Shown: positions 49,724 through 60,907, counted from the stretch's first letter. The stretch is DNA of 64,000 nucleotides from Serratia rubidaea (GCA_901472405.1 LR590463.1:3410001-3474000); one strand, 5' to 3'. Made by a program: numbers and translations. Notes: a model not told the origin generated them from the sequence alone.

Positions 49724-50524
49724 TTAAATATGCATCGCCAGCCACTGCTGGATTTCAGCGCCGTGATTGTCGTACAGCAGCTTCAGGCTCATCACCAGCG
49801 ACACCACCACGATCATCGGCCGAATCAGCTTTTGGCCGCGCGTCAGCACCATATGCGCGCCCATGCGCGCGCCCAGCACCTGCCCGACCAGCATCAGCAA
49901 GCCGATGCCCCACACCACCTTACCGCCGATGATAAAGAAGATCAGGCTGCCGAAGTTGGAGGTGAAGTTCAGCACCTTGGCGTGCGCGGTGGATTTCGCC
50001 AGGTTAAAGCCGCACAGCGTCACATAGGCCAGCGCGTAAAAGGAACCGGCGCCGGGGCCGAAAAAGCCGTCGTAAAAACCGACGCAGCCGCCGGCCACCA
50101 GACCGAACGGCAGCGCGCTCAGACGCCGCTGGCGGTCGCTCTCCCCCAGGCGCGGCGTCAGCAGGAAATAGAGCCCGATGCCGATCACCAGCAGCGGCAG
50201 CATCTGCCGCAGCAGATCGGCGCGCATATGCTGCACCAGGATCGCGCCGGCGATCGAGCCGAGCAGCGTCAGCAGGATCGTCAGCTTTTGATCGCCGAGA
50301 TTGACCGCCTTGCGACGGATAAAATACAGGCTGGCGGACAGCGAGCCGCCCACCGACTGCAGCTTGTTGGTCGCCAGCGCTTCCGCCGGCGGCACCCCCG
50401 CCGCCAGCAGCACCGGCACCGTCAACAACCCGCCGCCGCCGGCGATAGAATCAATAAAACCTGCCAGTAACGCCACGGCAAACAACACCCCGAGCATTTC
50501 GGGGCTGACCATCAACCAGTCCAT
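49724..50524 (-). CDS. yfcA: TSUP-family membrane transporter YfcA
   Basis: 266-aa inner-membrane protein with about eight helices. The family signature lies at both halves: GFIDSIAGGGGLLTVPVLLA and VGFYDGFFGPGAGSFYALAY. TSUP (TauE/SafE) members move sulfur-containing or organic anions; no substrate is proven for YfcA. It begins 3 bp after the mepA stop, so the two are cotranscribed. Confidence 0.92.
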   Translation of the reverse strand: MDWLMVSPEMLGVLFAVALLAGFIDSIAGGGGLLTVPVLLAAGVPPAEALATNKLQSVGGSLSASLYFIRRKAVNLGDQKLTILLTLLGSIAGAILVQHMRADLLRQMLPLLVIGIGLYFLLTPRLGESDRQRRLSALPFGLVAGGCVGFYDGFFGPGAGSFYALAYVTLCGFNLAKSTAHAKVLNFTSNFGSLIFFIIGGKVVWGIGLLMLVGQVLGARMGAHMVLTRGQKLIRPMIVVVSLVMSLKLLYDNHGAEIQQWLAMHI

Positions 50525-50527
50525 GAA

Positions 50528-51354
50528 TTATTCCGCAGAAAAATGGTTATCTAACAACGCCTGACAGGAAGGCGGCAACGGCGGCACGACCCGCTTGCCC
50601 GGTTTCGAGCTTGGCTGGTGCGGTTCAAACCAGCTGGCCAGTTCGGCCCGCAGCCGTCGCCCGGCGGCGGCGGATCCTGATCCTTACACTCCAGGCTGTC
50701 CGGCGGGCAGCTCAGCCGCACGTGCATATGCGCGCGGTGGCCAAACCACGGCCGCACCTTGTGCAGCCAGGCGCGGTCGCTGCCGGCATCGTCGCACAGC
50801 CGCTGTTTAATCGCCGGGTTGACAAAGATGCGCGCCACCTCGTCGTCCTGCGCCGCCAGTTTGATCAGCGAACCAATCTGCGGCTGCCACTGATTATCAC
50901 GCACCCGCATGCCGTCGCCGCTCACCAAGTCGATCGGCTGCGGTTTCAGCAGCTGTCGCTCGCTCCAGCGCTGATGCGGCAGCTGCAGCCAGATATCCAC
51001 GTCCAGACCGGACTGGTGGCTGGCATGGCCGCTGCTGAAGCGCCCGCCGGCCGGCATCGCCATATCGCCAATCAGCACCGTGCCCAGCCCCTGCTGCCCG
51101 GCCGCGCGGGTCATACGCTGGATAAACGCCAGCAGATCCGGGTGGCCGAAGTAGCGACGCTGGTCCTGACGCATCACCTGATAATCCGCCGCATTCAGCG
51201 GCAGCGGCCGGGCGCCGATCACGCAGCCGTTAGAGAAACCGCCGATGGCCTGCGCCGCCCCCGACACCGGATGATCGATCTTCTGCCACGGCGTCAACGC
51301 CAGCGCGGAGCTTGACGCCAGCAGCGCCATCAGAGCCAACAACCCTTTTTTCAT
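50528..51354 (-). CDS. mepA: Penicillin-insensitive murein endopeptidase MepA, frameshifted at its end
   Basis: About 275 aa with a signal peptide (ends SSALA). It is a zinc LAS metallopeptidase that cuts D-Ala-mDAP crosslinks in peptidoglycan. Metal ligands are in [17 protein letters not shown] and [13 protein letters not shown]. One base is missing at about 50647-50649; restored, [20 protein letters not shown] continues to [12 protein letters not shown] and TAA at 50528. The ATG at 51354 ([12 protein letters not shown]) aligns with E. coli. Confidence 0.91.
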
Positions 51355-51444
51355 CGTGATATCCATTGATTTCGCCATGCGGACCGGCGCCATGCCGCGC
51401 CGTCGGAACAACGGGCATCGTGACGATGCCCGGATAGGGCGCGG

Positions 51445-52530
51445 TTACCAGCGCGGTACGTCGGACAGCACGTCGCCGTTCTGCCCGCGCTGGCGCAGCA
51501 GGTGATCCATCAGCACGATCGCCATCATCGCTTCGGCGATGGGCACCGCGCGAATGCCGACGCACGGATCGTGACGGCCGCGGGTCACCATATCCACCGC
51601 CTCACCCTGACGGTTGATGGTGCGCCCCGGCACCATAATGCTGGAGGTCGGCTTCAGCGCCAGGTGGGCAATCACCGGCTGGCCGCTGCTGATGCCGCCG
51701 AGAATGCCGCCGGCGTGGTTGCTCTGGAAGCCTTCCGGGGTAATTTCATCGCGGTTTTCACTGCCGCGCTTGGTGACCACGGCAAAGCCGTCGCCAATCT
51801 CCACGCCTTTCACCGCGTTGATGCTCATCAGCGCATGCGCCAGATCGGCGTCCAGACGGTCAAACACCGGCTCGCCGAGGCCGACCGGGACGTTCTCCGC
51901 CACCACGCTGACTTTGGCGCCGATGGAGTCGCCCTCTTTTTTCAGCGCGCGCATCAGTTCATCCAGCGCCTCCAGCTTGTCCGGGTCCGGGCAGAAGAAC
52001 GGGTTCTGTTCAACCTGCTCCCAGTCCTTCAGCTCGCAGCTGACGTCGCCGATCTGCGCCAGATAGCCGCGCACCTTCACGCCGTATTTCTGCTCGAGGT
52101 ATTTTTTGGCGATCGCCCCGGCCGCCACGCGCATCGCGGTTTCACGCGCCGACGAACGGCCGCCGCCGCGATAGTCGCGCACGCCGTATTTCTGTTCGTA
52201 GGTGTAGTCGGCATGGCCTGGGCGGAACACGTCTTTAATCGCGCCGTAGTCTTGCGAACGCTGATCGGTGTTTTCGATCATCAGGCCGATGCTGGTGCCG
52301 GTGGTCACGCCTTCAAACACGCCGGAAAGAATGCGCACCCGATCGGGTTCACGGCGCTGCGTGGTGTAGCGCGAGGTGCCCGGACGACGGCGGTCCAGGT
52401 CGTGTTGCAAATCTTCTTCCGTCAGCGCGATGCCCGGCGGCACCCCGTCAACGATACATCCCAGCGCCACCCCGTGAGATTCGCCAAAGGTGGTGACGCG
52501 GAATAACTGCCCAATACTGTTCCCTGCCAT
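51445..52530 (-). CDS. aroC: Chorismate synthase AroC
   Basis: 361 aa, intact. Last step of the shikimate pathway, EPSP to chorismate, with reduced FMN. Signatures: [57 protein letters not shown] and [16 protein letters not shown]. The ATG at 52530 is preceded by AGGAG; a GTG one codon earlier is less likely. It lies 58 bp after prmB. Confidence 0.96.
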   Translation of the reverse strand: MAGNSIGQLFRVTTFGESHGVALGCIVDGVPPGIALTEEDLQHDLDRRRPGTSRYTTQRREPDRVRILSGVFEGVTTGTSIGLMIENTDQRSQDYGAIKDVFRPGHADYTYEQKYGVRDYRGGGRSSARETAMRVAAGAIAKKYLEQKYGVKVRGYLAQIGDVSCELKDWEQVEQNPFFCPDPDKLEALDELMRALKKEGDSIGAKVSVVAENVPVGLGEPVFDRLDADLAHALMSINAVKGVEIGDGFAVVTKRGSENRDEITPEGFQSNHAGGILGGISSGQPVIAHLALKPTSSIMVPGRTINRQGEAVDMVTRGRHDPCVGIRAVPIAEAMMAIVLMDHLLRQRGQNGDVLSDVPRW

Positions 52531-52588
52531 CACGGCTCCTTACCGTTGTTTTGTTATCAGGCCTGCCGCGGCAGGCCAGGGAAAATCA

Positions 52589-53520
52589 TCAGCTGCGATA
52601 CATGCTGAAATGTGCCTTGCAGTCCACCAGCTGTTGCTTGGTCAGCATAAATACGCCGTCGCCGCCGTTGGCAAATTCCAACCAGGTGAACGGAATATCC
52701 GGGTACTGCTCCATCAGATGTACCATGCTGTTGCCGACTTCACAAATCAGCACGCCGTCATCGCTGAGAAAGTCCGGCGCGCAGGCCAGAATGCGGCGCA
52801 CCAGTTTCAGGCCGTCGCTGCCCGCCGCCAGGCCCAGTTCCGGCTCAAAGCGGAACTCTTCCGGCAGGTCGGACATATCTTCAGCATCCACATACGGCGG
52901 GTTGGTGACGATCAGATCGTACTGGATCGCGGGAACGTCGCGGAACAGATCGGAACGGATCGGGATCACCTGATGTTCGACCCCAGCGCCTGAATATTGC
53001 GCTCGGTCACCGCCAGCACGTCGCTGGAGATATCCACCGCGTCCACTTCCGCTTCCGGGAAGGCGTAGCCGCAGGCGATGGCGATGCAGCCGCTGCCGGT
53101 GCACATATCCAGAATATGGCGCGGCGGGTGCGGGATCAGGCCGCTGAACTGGTCGTTGATCAGCTCGCCAATCGGCGAACGCGGCACCAGCACGCGCTCA
53201 TCGACGTAAAACTCCAGGCCGCAGAACCAGGCCTTGTTGGTCAGGTAGGCCACCGGCACGCGCTCGTTAATACGGCGGATCACCCGCTCGACGATGCGAT
53301 GGCGCTCGCTGGAGGTCAGACGCGCGCTGCGCATCTCTTCCGGAATATCCAGCGGCAAATACAAACTCGGCAGAACCAGCTGCACCGCTTCGTCCCACGG
53401 ATTATCGGTTCCGTGACCATAGTAGATATTGGCGGCGCTGAAGCGGCTGACGGTCCAGCGCAGCATATCCTGAATGGTGTGCAGTTCGTTCACTGCTTCG
53501 TCGACGAAAATTTTGTCCAA
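52589..53520 (-). CDS. prmB: Ribosomal protein uL3 glutamine methyltransferase PrmB, frameshifted
   Basis: About 310 aa. It methylates a glutamine of ribosomal protein uL3. The AdoMet site is [20 protein letters not shown] and the glutamine-binding motif [19 protein letters not shown]. One G is missing at about 52981-52984; restored, NIQALG continues [17 protein letters not shown] choose a TTG start at 53520 ([13 protein letters not shown]) with GGAGG five bases upstream and exact alignment with E. coli; an ATG at 53550 has no such site. Confidence 0.9.
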
Positions 53521-53773
53521 TGTGCCCTCCGGCAGGCGGCTGTGATTCATGAGATAGCCGCATAGTTTGCCACGAAGCCCGCGACAAATCAGCAGCTATA
53601 TACGCGTCGCCGCAAGTTGCCGATGCGCCGCCCGCGGGCGAAATAAGCGGCCATCGCGTTAAGATTAGCCGCTTCTGATTAACCTGGCTTAACCTGACGG
53701 CAACAGTTTTGCGTCGTCAGATCGCGCGCGACGCGATAAACTAGCCGAAAATAGCCGTCAGTGAATGAAAACC

Positions 53774-54304
53774 ATGAAGAACAAACCGCCGCTGAGCCAG
53801 GATGAACTGCAGCTCTTCAGAGACTCGGTGACGGGCGCCAAGAAGCTGCGTCAGGACACCATCGTCCATCGCCCGCCCAAGCCGAAAATCAAGCAGGCGC
53901 CGCCGCAGCGCCTGCTGCAGGAACAGGTCGACGCCAGTTTCTATTTTTCCGATGAGTTTCAGCCGCAGCTGGACGAAGACGGCCCGACCCGCTACGTGCG
54001 CCCCGGCGCCAGCCCGTTTGAGCTGAAAAAGCTGCGCCGCGGCGACTATGTGCCGGATCTGTTCCTCGACCTGCACGGGCTGACGCAGCTGCAGGCCAAA
54101 CAGGAGTTGGGGGCGCTGATCGCCGCCTGTAAACGCGAACACGTCTACTGCGCCTGCGTGATGCACGGGCACGGTAAACATATTCTCAAGCAGCAGACGC
54201 CGCTGTGGCTGGCGCAGCACCCGGACGTGCTGGCGTTCCATCAGGCGCCGAAAGAATGGGGCGGCAGCGCCGCCATCCTGCTGTTGGTCGAGCTGGCCGA
54301 CTAG
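53774..54304 (+). CDS. smrB: Endonuclease SmrB (ribosome rescue)
   Basis: About 176 aa. N-terminal helix for ribosome binding, then an SMR domain with [20 protein letters not shown] and [20 protein letters not shown]. It cleaves mRNA at collided ribosomes in E. coli. The ATG at 53774 aligns with E. coli; a frame start three codons earlier is possible. It is divergent from prmB and convergent with sixA. Confidence 0.94.
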   Translation: MKNKPPLSQDELQLFRDSVTGAKKLRQDTIVHRPPKPKIKQAPPQRLLQEQVDASFYFSDEFQPQLDEDGPTRYVRPGASPFELKKLRRGDYVPDLFLDLHGLTQLQAKQELGALIAACKREHVYCACVMHGHGKHILKQQTPLWLAQHPDVLAFHQAPKEWGGSAAILLLVELAD

Positions 54305-54318
54305 GCGGCAGAAATGAC

Positions 54319-54345
54319 AAAGGGCGATGTTCACCATCGCCCTTT
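54319..54345. terminator. Bidirectional terminator smrB/sixA
   Basis: AAAGGGCGATG, 5-nt loop, CATCGCCCTTT. The A and T ends of the stem serve both directions. Confidence 0.75.
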
Positions 54346-54367
54346 GCGGTTTGCGCGCATTGCGCTA

Positions 54368-54849
54368 TCAGACTTTCGCCATCAGCTGTGACGGGCTGAC
54401 CTGCCACTCCAGCTTGCCGGCGCTGCCGTCCTGCGCCAGTTCGACATAGGCAATCGCCGAGGTGGCGAACATCAGCGGACACTCGCCCGGGCACAGTTCC
54501 GCCACCAGATAGCCGACCAGCGGCAGGTGGGACACGATCAGCACCGACTCCACGCCCTGCTGCGCAATACCTGCAGATAGCTGACCACCAGCGCGGCGTC
54601 ACCGCCCGGGGTCAGCGCCGCCATCACTTCTGCCTCTTTCGGCAACGTCAGCGCGTCGCGCACCGTTTCCAGCGTCTGCTCGGCGCGCAGATAAGGGCTG
54701 ACCAGCACGCGTTCAATATCCACAGACTTGGTGTTCAACCAGGCCGCCATCTGACGTGACTCATCACGGCCGCAGAGGGTAAGAGGCCTTACCGCATCGC
54801 TGGCCGCATCAAGTGCCGCCTCTCCGTGACGCATAATCAAAACTTGCAT
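54368..54849 (-). CDS. sixA: Phosphohistidine phosphatase SixA, frameshifted
   Basis: About 160 aa histidine phosphatase. The catalytic RHG is at the start, MQVLIMRHGEAALDAASDAV, with Arg in LVSPYLRAEQTLE and the second His in LIVSHLPLVGYLVAELCPGE. A base is missing at about 54568-54572, between AALVVSYLQ and IAQQGVESVLIVSH. In E. coli it dephosphorylates the nitrogen-PTS protein NPr (and ArcB). It stands downstream of fadJ with a 391-bp gap. Confidence 0.91.
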
Positions 54850-55240
54850 AGTGCACCGCTGTTGTTGACAAAATAACTGCGTAATTGCAGCAGCCGCTTC
54901 AATGGCTCCGGCGCATTAGCCGGGCCCCTGATTAACGCAAAAGCACATCGTGCTTCCAAACGATAACGCGCCGTCTCTCTATGGCGGCCGGGCATTTTGC
55001 CTGAAAGTTCACGCAAAGAAAACGCCGTTTTTTCGCCGCCGGCGCGACTTTGCGCGAAGCCATCGTTCACTTTACAACCAATTCAACAGGTTAAAATTCA
55101 CGCGCAATGCGCGAAATTTCACGCCGGCGGCGCACCTTCCGCCGCCGACTGCCTACGTTACCTCGCACCGATCCCCCTGTACAGCGTCCGGGATTACAGG
55201 TGTCGCAAGGAGTGATAGCGATCACATCGCGGCCCTGTTG
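54850..55240. other. Gap between sixA and fadJ
   Basis: No gene supported. A GC-rich hairpin CGGCGGCG/CGCCGCCG lies at 55125-55147, and a CRP-like palindrome at 55211-55226 just after fadJ. A sixA promoter is expected nearer 54850-54950 but is not clear. Confidence 0.5.
55211..55226. promoter_or_regulatory. CRP-like site after fadJ
   Basis: AGTGATAGCGATCACA matches TGTGA-N6-TCACA at 9 of 10 positions. It lies about 360 bp upstream of sixA and 15 bp after the fadJ stop, so its target is unclear. Confidence 0.4.
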
Positions 55241-57438
55241 TTACTGTAGTGCAAATCGGGCCGCCATGCCGTTCGCTAACGGGGATAGAAGCGCTCGTTC
55301 TGTTTGTGCCATGCGCTGCAGACGTTCGCACGGCGCAAAATGCTCGCCGTGCTGCTGCTGCAGATATTGCAGGGTTTTCACCACCTTCTCCGCACCCAGC
55401 TCGTCCATATAGCGGAACGGCCCGCCGAGGAACGGCGGGAAGCCGATGCCGAACACCGCGCCGATATCGCCGTCGCGGGGGCTGCGAATCACCCCTTCCT
55501 CCAGACAGCGCGCCGCTTCGTTCAGCATCATCATCACGCAGCGCTGGGCGATTTCCGCCGGCGGCAGATGAGCCTTAGGCGTGATGCCGAGCAGCGTATA
55601 GACCGAGGTATCGGCGCGCTTTCTGCGCTGACGCTGCTGCCCTTCGCTGGGGTACAGGTAGAAGCCCTTGCCGTTCTTGCGCCCCTTGCGGCCGTCCTGC
55701 AGCACCGCATCAAACGCCGCCGGCGCGGCGAAACGCGGCCCCAGCTCCTCCACCAGCACCGGGATTATTTTGGTGCCGACGTCGATACCGACCTCGTCCA
55801 GCAGCGTAATCGGCCCCACCGGAAAACCGAAATCCACCAGCGCCCGATCCAGCGCTTCAATCGGTTCGCCGGCCAGCAGGCAGCGCGCCGCCTCATTGAT
55901 ATAGGGCGCCAGGATGCGGTTGACATAAAAACCGGCGCGGTCGGCCACCACGATGGCCGTTTTCCCCTGCTTATGCGCCAGCGCCACCGTGGTGGCGATA
56001 GTCTCAGCGCTGGTTGCGGCATGCGGGATCACCTCCACCAGCGGCATTTTATCCACCGGGCTGAAGTAGTGCAGGCCTATCACCTGCTGCGGCCGCTGCG
56101 CCTTGGCGGCAATCTGGCTAATCGGCAGCGAAGAGGTATTGGAGGCGAAAACGGTATGCGGCGCGGCGTGCTGCTCCACCTCCGCCACCATCTGCTGCTT
56201 CAGCGCCAGATCTTCGAACACCGCCTCCACCACGATATCCACCTGCTCGAAGCCGCAGTAATCGGTGGTGCCGGAAATCAGCATCATCTGCTTTTGCCGC
56301 TCCGCCGGACGCATGCGCTTGCGGCGCACCCGCTTGCCCAGCACTTCCCAGCTGTATTTCAGCGCATGGTTAATGCCCTGAGTATTGATATCCTTGATGC
56401 GCACCGGCAAACCGCCGCGCGTCGCCGTTACGCAGGCGATGCCCCCGCCCATCAGACCGCCCCCCAGAATGCCGACCCGCGCAATAGCGTGCGGCTGCGC
56501 ATCCGCGCCGCGCTCCTTTTTCAGCGCGGTGGAGGCAAAAAACAGGCTGCGCAGCGCCGCTGACTGCGGCGTCATCGCCAGCTCGCCGAAGGCGCGCGCC
56601 TCGGCCTCATAGCCGCTGGCGCTGCCCTGATCCAGACCGGTGCGCACCACCTGGATAATCCGCTCCGCCGCCGGATAATTGCCGAGCGTCTTCTCCAGAG
56701 TCTTCTTGCGTACGATGGCGAACAGCGCGCTGCGTCCGAGCGGGCCATTGAGTAAACGTTCCTGCCACGGCAGTTCGCGCCGCGCCGACCAGCCCTGCCT
56801 GGCGCGCGCTACCGCCGTCTCCAGCAAAATGGCGTGCGGCACCGCATCGTCCACCAGCCCCATGCGCAGCGCCTGGCGGGCGCGGATCTGTTTGCCGGTC
56901 AGCATCATATCCAACGCCTTGCCGGCGCCAACCAGCCGCGGCAGCCGCTGCGTGCCGCCGGAGCCGGGCAGCAGGCCCAGCTGCACTTCCGGCAGGCCGA
57001 GCGCGGTTTTGTCGTCCAGCGTGCAGATGCGGCTATGGCAGGCCAGCGCCAGCTCAAGCCCGCCGCCGAGGCAGGCGCCGTGGATGGCCGCCACCACCGG
57101 CACCGGAAAAGCGGCCAGCTGCGCCAGCGTGCTCTGCCCTTTCTTCGCCAGCGCCTGCGCCTCTTGCGCGCTGTTGCAGGCGGCGATCATGGTGATGTCA
57201 GCGCCGGCGATAAAGGAATCGGGCTTGCCGGAGATAATCACCAGCCCCTCCAGCGCGCTATGCTGCTGCGCCTGGATCAGTACATCATTTATTTGTTCGA
57301 CAAATTCGGCCTTCAGCGTGTTGACCTTTTCCCCGGCACGTCAATGGTAATCACGCCGATATTGTCCGGGCGCAGGGTCAGGCGAAACGCCGTCTGCGGC
57401 GCCCGCTGTTCATGCAGTGCGTTGATCGCTGCGCTCAT
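55241..57438 (-). CDS. fadJ: Fatty-acid oxidation complex alpha subunit FadJ, frameshifted near the N-terminus
   Basis: About 732-aa bifunctional enzyme. The hydratase half shows [19 protein letters not shown] and [18 protein letters not shown]; the dehydrogenase half shows [18 protein letters not shown] and [13 protein letters not shown]-like sequence. One base is missing at about 57331-57334; restored, [20 protein letters not shown] links to the intact remainder. It performs hydration and oxidation in anaerobic beta-oxidation. The ATG at 57438 overlaps the fadI stop (TAATG). Confidence 0.93.
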
Positions 57439-58747
57439 TATTCCACCTCCACAACCATTGCCGCGCCAGGCCGCCGGCGGCGCAGGCGGTCGCCAGCCCC
57501 AGACCGCCGCCTCGGCGTTTCAGTTCATGCAGCGTTTGGGTAATCATCCGCGCGCCGGTGGCGGCAAACGGGTGCCCGTAAGCGATAGAACCACCCAGCA
57601 CGTTGAATTTTTCCATATCGACCTCGCCGATCGCCGCGTCGCGCCCCAGCTTTTCGCGGGCGAACGCCGCGCTGGCGAACATTTTCAGGTTGGCCAGCGT
57701 CTGCGCGGCAAAGGCCTCATGCATATCGATCAGCGTAAGGTCGGCCAGCGTAATGCCCGCGCGGTCCAGCGCCAGCGGCGTGGCGTACGACGGCCCCAGC
57801 AGCATATCCTGCCAGACGTCGATGGCGGCGAAGGCAAAGCTGCGCAGATAGCCGAGCGGCTGCAGCCCCAGCTCCCGCGCGCGGGATTCACTCATCATCA
57901 GCACCGCCGCCGCCCCGTCGGTTAACGGCGTGCTGTTGGCGGCGGTTACGCTGCCGTGTTTACGATCAAACGCCGGTTTTAATTTGGCGTAGGAGGCCAG
58001 GCTGGAATCTTTGCGGATATTGTTGTCTTCGGCCAGCTCCGCCTTATACGGCGGCACGTACGCCGTCATCACCTCGTCATGCAGCCAGCCCTGCGCCCAG
58101 GCGTTGGCCGCCAGCTGATGAGAACGGTGCGCCAGCGCATCCTGCTCTTCACGGCCGATGCCGTGCGTCTTCGCCATCTGCTCGGCGGTGTCGCCCATCC
58201 GCAGGCCGGTGGAATATTCCGCCACCGCCGGCGGCACCGGCAGCAGGTCGCGGAATTTCAACCGGCTGAACAGCTTCAGACGCTGCGACAGCGTGCGCGC
58301 CTTGTTAACGTCCACCAGCGTGCGCGCCAGCGCCTTGCTGACGCCGATCGGCAGTACGGAAGAGGAGTCGGCGCCGCCGGCAATGCCGATGCTGACGCTG
58401 CCGGCGATAATGCTTTCCGCCACGTTGGCGATCGCCTGAAAACTGGTGGCGCAGGCTCGGGAGACGCTGTAAGCGTCGGTGTGCACGCTCATGCCGGTGC
58501 CGAGCACGATCTCGCGCGCGATATTCGGCGCTTCCGGCATCTGCACGACCTGGCCAAACACCAGCTGCTCGATCAGCGCCGCATCGATGCCGCTGCGCGC
58601 CACCAGCTCGCTGACCGCCATTTTACCGAGATCCACCGCCGGCACGCCGTGGTAGGCGGTCGCCTGCTTGGCGAACGGGGTGCGTAATCCATTAACAATT
58701 GCAATTCTGTCCCCCTGACGGGTGACCAGCGGCAGTGCCTTACTCAT
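57438..58747 (-). CDS. fadI: 3-ketoacyl-CoA thiolase FadI, frameshifted at its end
   Basis: 436 aa. The nucleophile Cys is in [19 protein letters not shown] and the base Cys near the end in [26 protein letters not shown] holds the active His. One base is missing at about 57466-57467; restored, the end reads [11 protein letters not shown] and TAA. It splits 3-ketoacyl-CoA during beta-oxidation. The ATG at 58747 follows AGGAG. A FadR-like site lies 40 bp upstream. Confidence 0.94.
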
Positions 58748-58785
58748 AAATGCTCCTGAAGAAAGTAACGTCAGCGCAATCCGCA

Positions 58786-58802
58786 AACAGGTCTGACCTG
58801 AT
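58786..58802. promoter_or_regulatory. FadR site before fadIJ
   Basis: AACAGGTCTGACCTGAT agrees with ANCTGGTCNGACNNGTT at all but two fixed positions. It lies 39 bp before the fadI start, as expected for repression without fatty acids. Confidence 0.7.
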
Positions 58803-58911
58803 GAGGTCATTGTTAACCAGATGTTTACATTTGGCAAACCGTCAGAGATGAAATCTGCGAGCAGGAGCAACTTTAAAACGGGGGATTGGCCCGCAAGGGG
58901 CTAAAGAGAGG

Positions 58912-58933
58912 CTGCGCGGCGGACGCCGCGCAG
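58912..58933 (-). other. Hairpin after yfcZ
   Basis: CTGCGCGGC, loop GGAC, GCCGCGCAG. It lies just after the yfcZ stop on the minus strand and may end that transcript; the T tract is weak. Confidence 0.5.
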
Positions 58934-58947
58934 AATACCGTGCGGGA

Positions 58948-59244
58948 TTAACGCAGGCCCAGCTGGAAAATCAGCGTTTCCGCCTGGCAGGCAAAGGTGA
59001 AATCAGCGTTCAGCCGCACGCCGCCGTCCACCGGCTGCAGGCTGCTGTCGATCGCGCAAGGATCGGACTCTACCGAACGCGCTTTTTCCGTCAGCGCCGC
59101 CAGCGTCTGCTGCGCTTCCTGCTCGCTGCTAAAAATCTGGCTGTAGGACGCGGTGCAGTCGGTATTGTCCATCACGGTGCCGACATCCACGCAGCAGCAC
59201 GCCGCTGTTTCCTGCGCGCTGCATTTATTAATTGCATCTGACAT
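58948..59244 (-). CDS. yfcZ: YfcZ/YiiS family protein
   Basis: 98 aa, DUF406. Cys-rich N-terminus (CSAQETAACCCVDVGTVMDN), then TLAALTEKARSVESDPC and the C-terminal FTFACQAETLIFQLGLR, near-identical to E. coli YfcZ. Function unknown. The ATG at 59244 has AGGAG about nine bases upstream; the leading TTG two codons earlier is unlikely. Divergent from fadL. Confidence 0.92.
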   Translation of the reverse strand: MSDAINKCSAQETAACCCVDVGTVMDNTDCTASYSQIFSSEQEAQQTLAALTEKARSVESDPCAIDSSLQPVDGGVRLNADFTFACQAETLIFQLGLR

Positions 59245-59489
59245 AGTCAATTCTCCTCACGACGCCAGGAATGTGACCCGGCGCAAAGACCCAAGATTCT
59301 GTAAGCCATTTTACTCCCCGTCGGATCAGATCACTAGCACTTACTCTCTGTGGGTGTTTTAAGTGATGGAAATCACAAATAAAAATCGGTAGTTGATAAA
59401 AAAGGATAGGAATTTTGTTATTTACCGCTGGCGTTTTGTTAAGCAGATCTCTTTTTTGATATCAACTTGGAAATATTTCAAAAACAAAG

Positions 59490-59520
59490 TTGCAACATCT
59501 TAACAGGTCAGACCTATAAT
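59490..59520 (+). promoter_or_regulatory. fadL promoter
   Basis: TATAAT at 59515-59520 is a perfect -10; TTGCAA at 59490-59495 is a fair -35 at 19 bp. Both FadR sites overlap or adjoin it. Confidence 0.6.
59502..59518. promoter_or_regulatory. FadR site 1 at fadL
   Basis: AACAGGTCAGACCTATA fits the FadR consensus core (GGTCNGAC) and covers the -10 region. Confidence 0.65.
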
Positions 59521-59525
59521 TCAGC

Positions 59526-59542
59526 CACTGGTCTGATTTGTC
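59526..59542. promoter_or_regulatory. FadR site 2 at fadL
   Basis: CACTGGTCTGATTTGTC fits ANCTGGTCNGACNNGTT except three positions. Two sites at fadL match the known E. coli layout. Confidence 0.6.
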
Positions 59543-59629
59543 TGATGGATAACGGACCCTACAATCCCGCGCTCCTTGTTACCGCGTGTAACATAGTTTA
59601 AATAATAAACACATAATGAGGTTTTGGTC

Positions 59630-60907
59630 ATGAGCCAGAAAAACCTATTCAAGAAAACAGCTCTTGCAGCTGCAGTGGCGATTATTTCTTCGAACGTGTA
59701 TGCCGCAGGATTCCAGTTGAATGAATACTCTTCTTCTGGTTTAGGCCGTTCTTTTTCTGGTGAAGGCGCCGTCGCCGACAATGCCACCTCAGCCAGCCGC
59801 AACCCGGCGACCATGATGATGTTTGATCGCCCAACCTTCTCCGCCGGCGCCATCTTTGTTGACCCGGACGTGGATATTTCCGGCACCTCGCGCTCCGGCA
59901 ACAGCCTGAATGCGAAAAACATCGCGCCGGCGCAGTGGATCCCGAACCTGCACTATATTCACCCGCTGAACGACCAGTGGGCCGTCGGCGGCTCGGTCAC
60001 CAGCAACTACGGCCTGGCGACCGAATTTAACGACGGCTATACCGCAGGCCCGTACGGCGGTAAAACCGATCTGACCACCGTTAACCTCAATCTGAGCGCC
60101 GCATACCGCCTGAACCAACACTTCAGCTTCGGCCTCGGTTTTGATGCGCTGTACGCGAAAGCCAAGCTCGAACGCTACGCCGGCGAAAGCGGCGCCGCGG
60201 TCGGCATGCCTGCCGACACCCAGATTTCGCACCTGAAGGGTGACGAGTGGGGCTACGGCTGGAACGCCGGCATCCTGTATGAAGTGGATGAAAACAACCG
60301 CTACGGCCTGACCTACCGTTCTGAAATCAAAGTCGACTTCGACGGCGATTACAAGAGCAGCATCCCGTCGGCCTATAACCCGATGCAGGGCATGACCGGT
60401 CTGCCATGGGGCACCGACGGCAACACCATTCCTGGCTCTCTGTCGCTGCATCTGCCTGAGATGTGGGAAATTTCCGGTTATAACAAGGTGGCGCCAAAGT
60501 GGGCCATTCACTACAGCCTGGCGTACACCAGCTGGAGCCAGTTCCAGGAGCTGAGAGCCACCGGCAGCAACGGCCAGACGCTGTTCGAGAAGCATGAAGG
60601 CTTCAAGGACGCCTACCGCATTGCGCTGGGCACCACCTACTACTACGACGATAACTGGACCTTCCGTACCGGTATCGCCTTCGATGACAGCCCGGTACCG
60701 GCGCAGAACCGCTCCATTTCCATCCCGGATCAGGACCGCTTCTGGCTGAGCGCCGGCACCACCTACGCGTTTAACCAGAACGCCTCGGTGGACGTGGGCG
60801 TCTCCTACATGCACGGCCAGCACGTGACCGTCAAAGAAGGCCCATACACCTTCGAGTCTGAAGGTAAAGCCTGGCTGTACGGCGCTAACTTCAACTACAC
60901 CTTCTAA
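59630..60907 (+). CDS. fadL: Long-chain fatty acid outer-membrane transporter FadL
   Basis: 425 aa, intact. A signal peptide ends at NVYAAG; the mature N-terminal plug begins [20 protein letters not shown], with the typical NPA motif in [20 protein letters not shown] 14-strand beta barrel ends with Phe (NFNYTF). It takes up long-chain fatty acids. It lacks the loop of about 25 residues present in E. coli around residue 185-215 ([18 protein letters not shown] here). ATG at 59630 after GAGG. Confidence 0.95.
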   Translation: MSQKNLFKKTALAAAVAIISSNVYAAGFQLNEYSSSGLGRSFSGEGAVADNATSASRNPATMMMFDRPTFSAGAIFVDPDVDISGTSRSGNSLNAKNIAPAQWIPNLHYIHPLNDQWAVGGSVTSNYGLATEFNDGYTAGPYGGKTDLTTVNLNLSAAYRLNQHFSFGLGFDALYAKAKLERYAGESGAAVGMPADTQISHLKGDEWGYGWNAGILYEVDENNRYGLTYRSEIKVDFDGDYKSSIPSAYNPMQGMTGLPWGTDGNTIPGSLSLHLPEMWEISGYNKVAPKWAIHYSLAYTSWSQFQELRATGSNGQTLFEKHEGFKDAYRIALGTTYYYDDNWTFRTGIAFDDSPVPAQNRSISIPDQDRFWLSAGTTYAFNQNASVDVGVSYMHGQHVTVKEGPYTFESEGKAWLYGANFNYTF

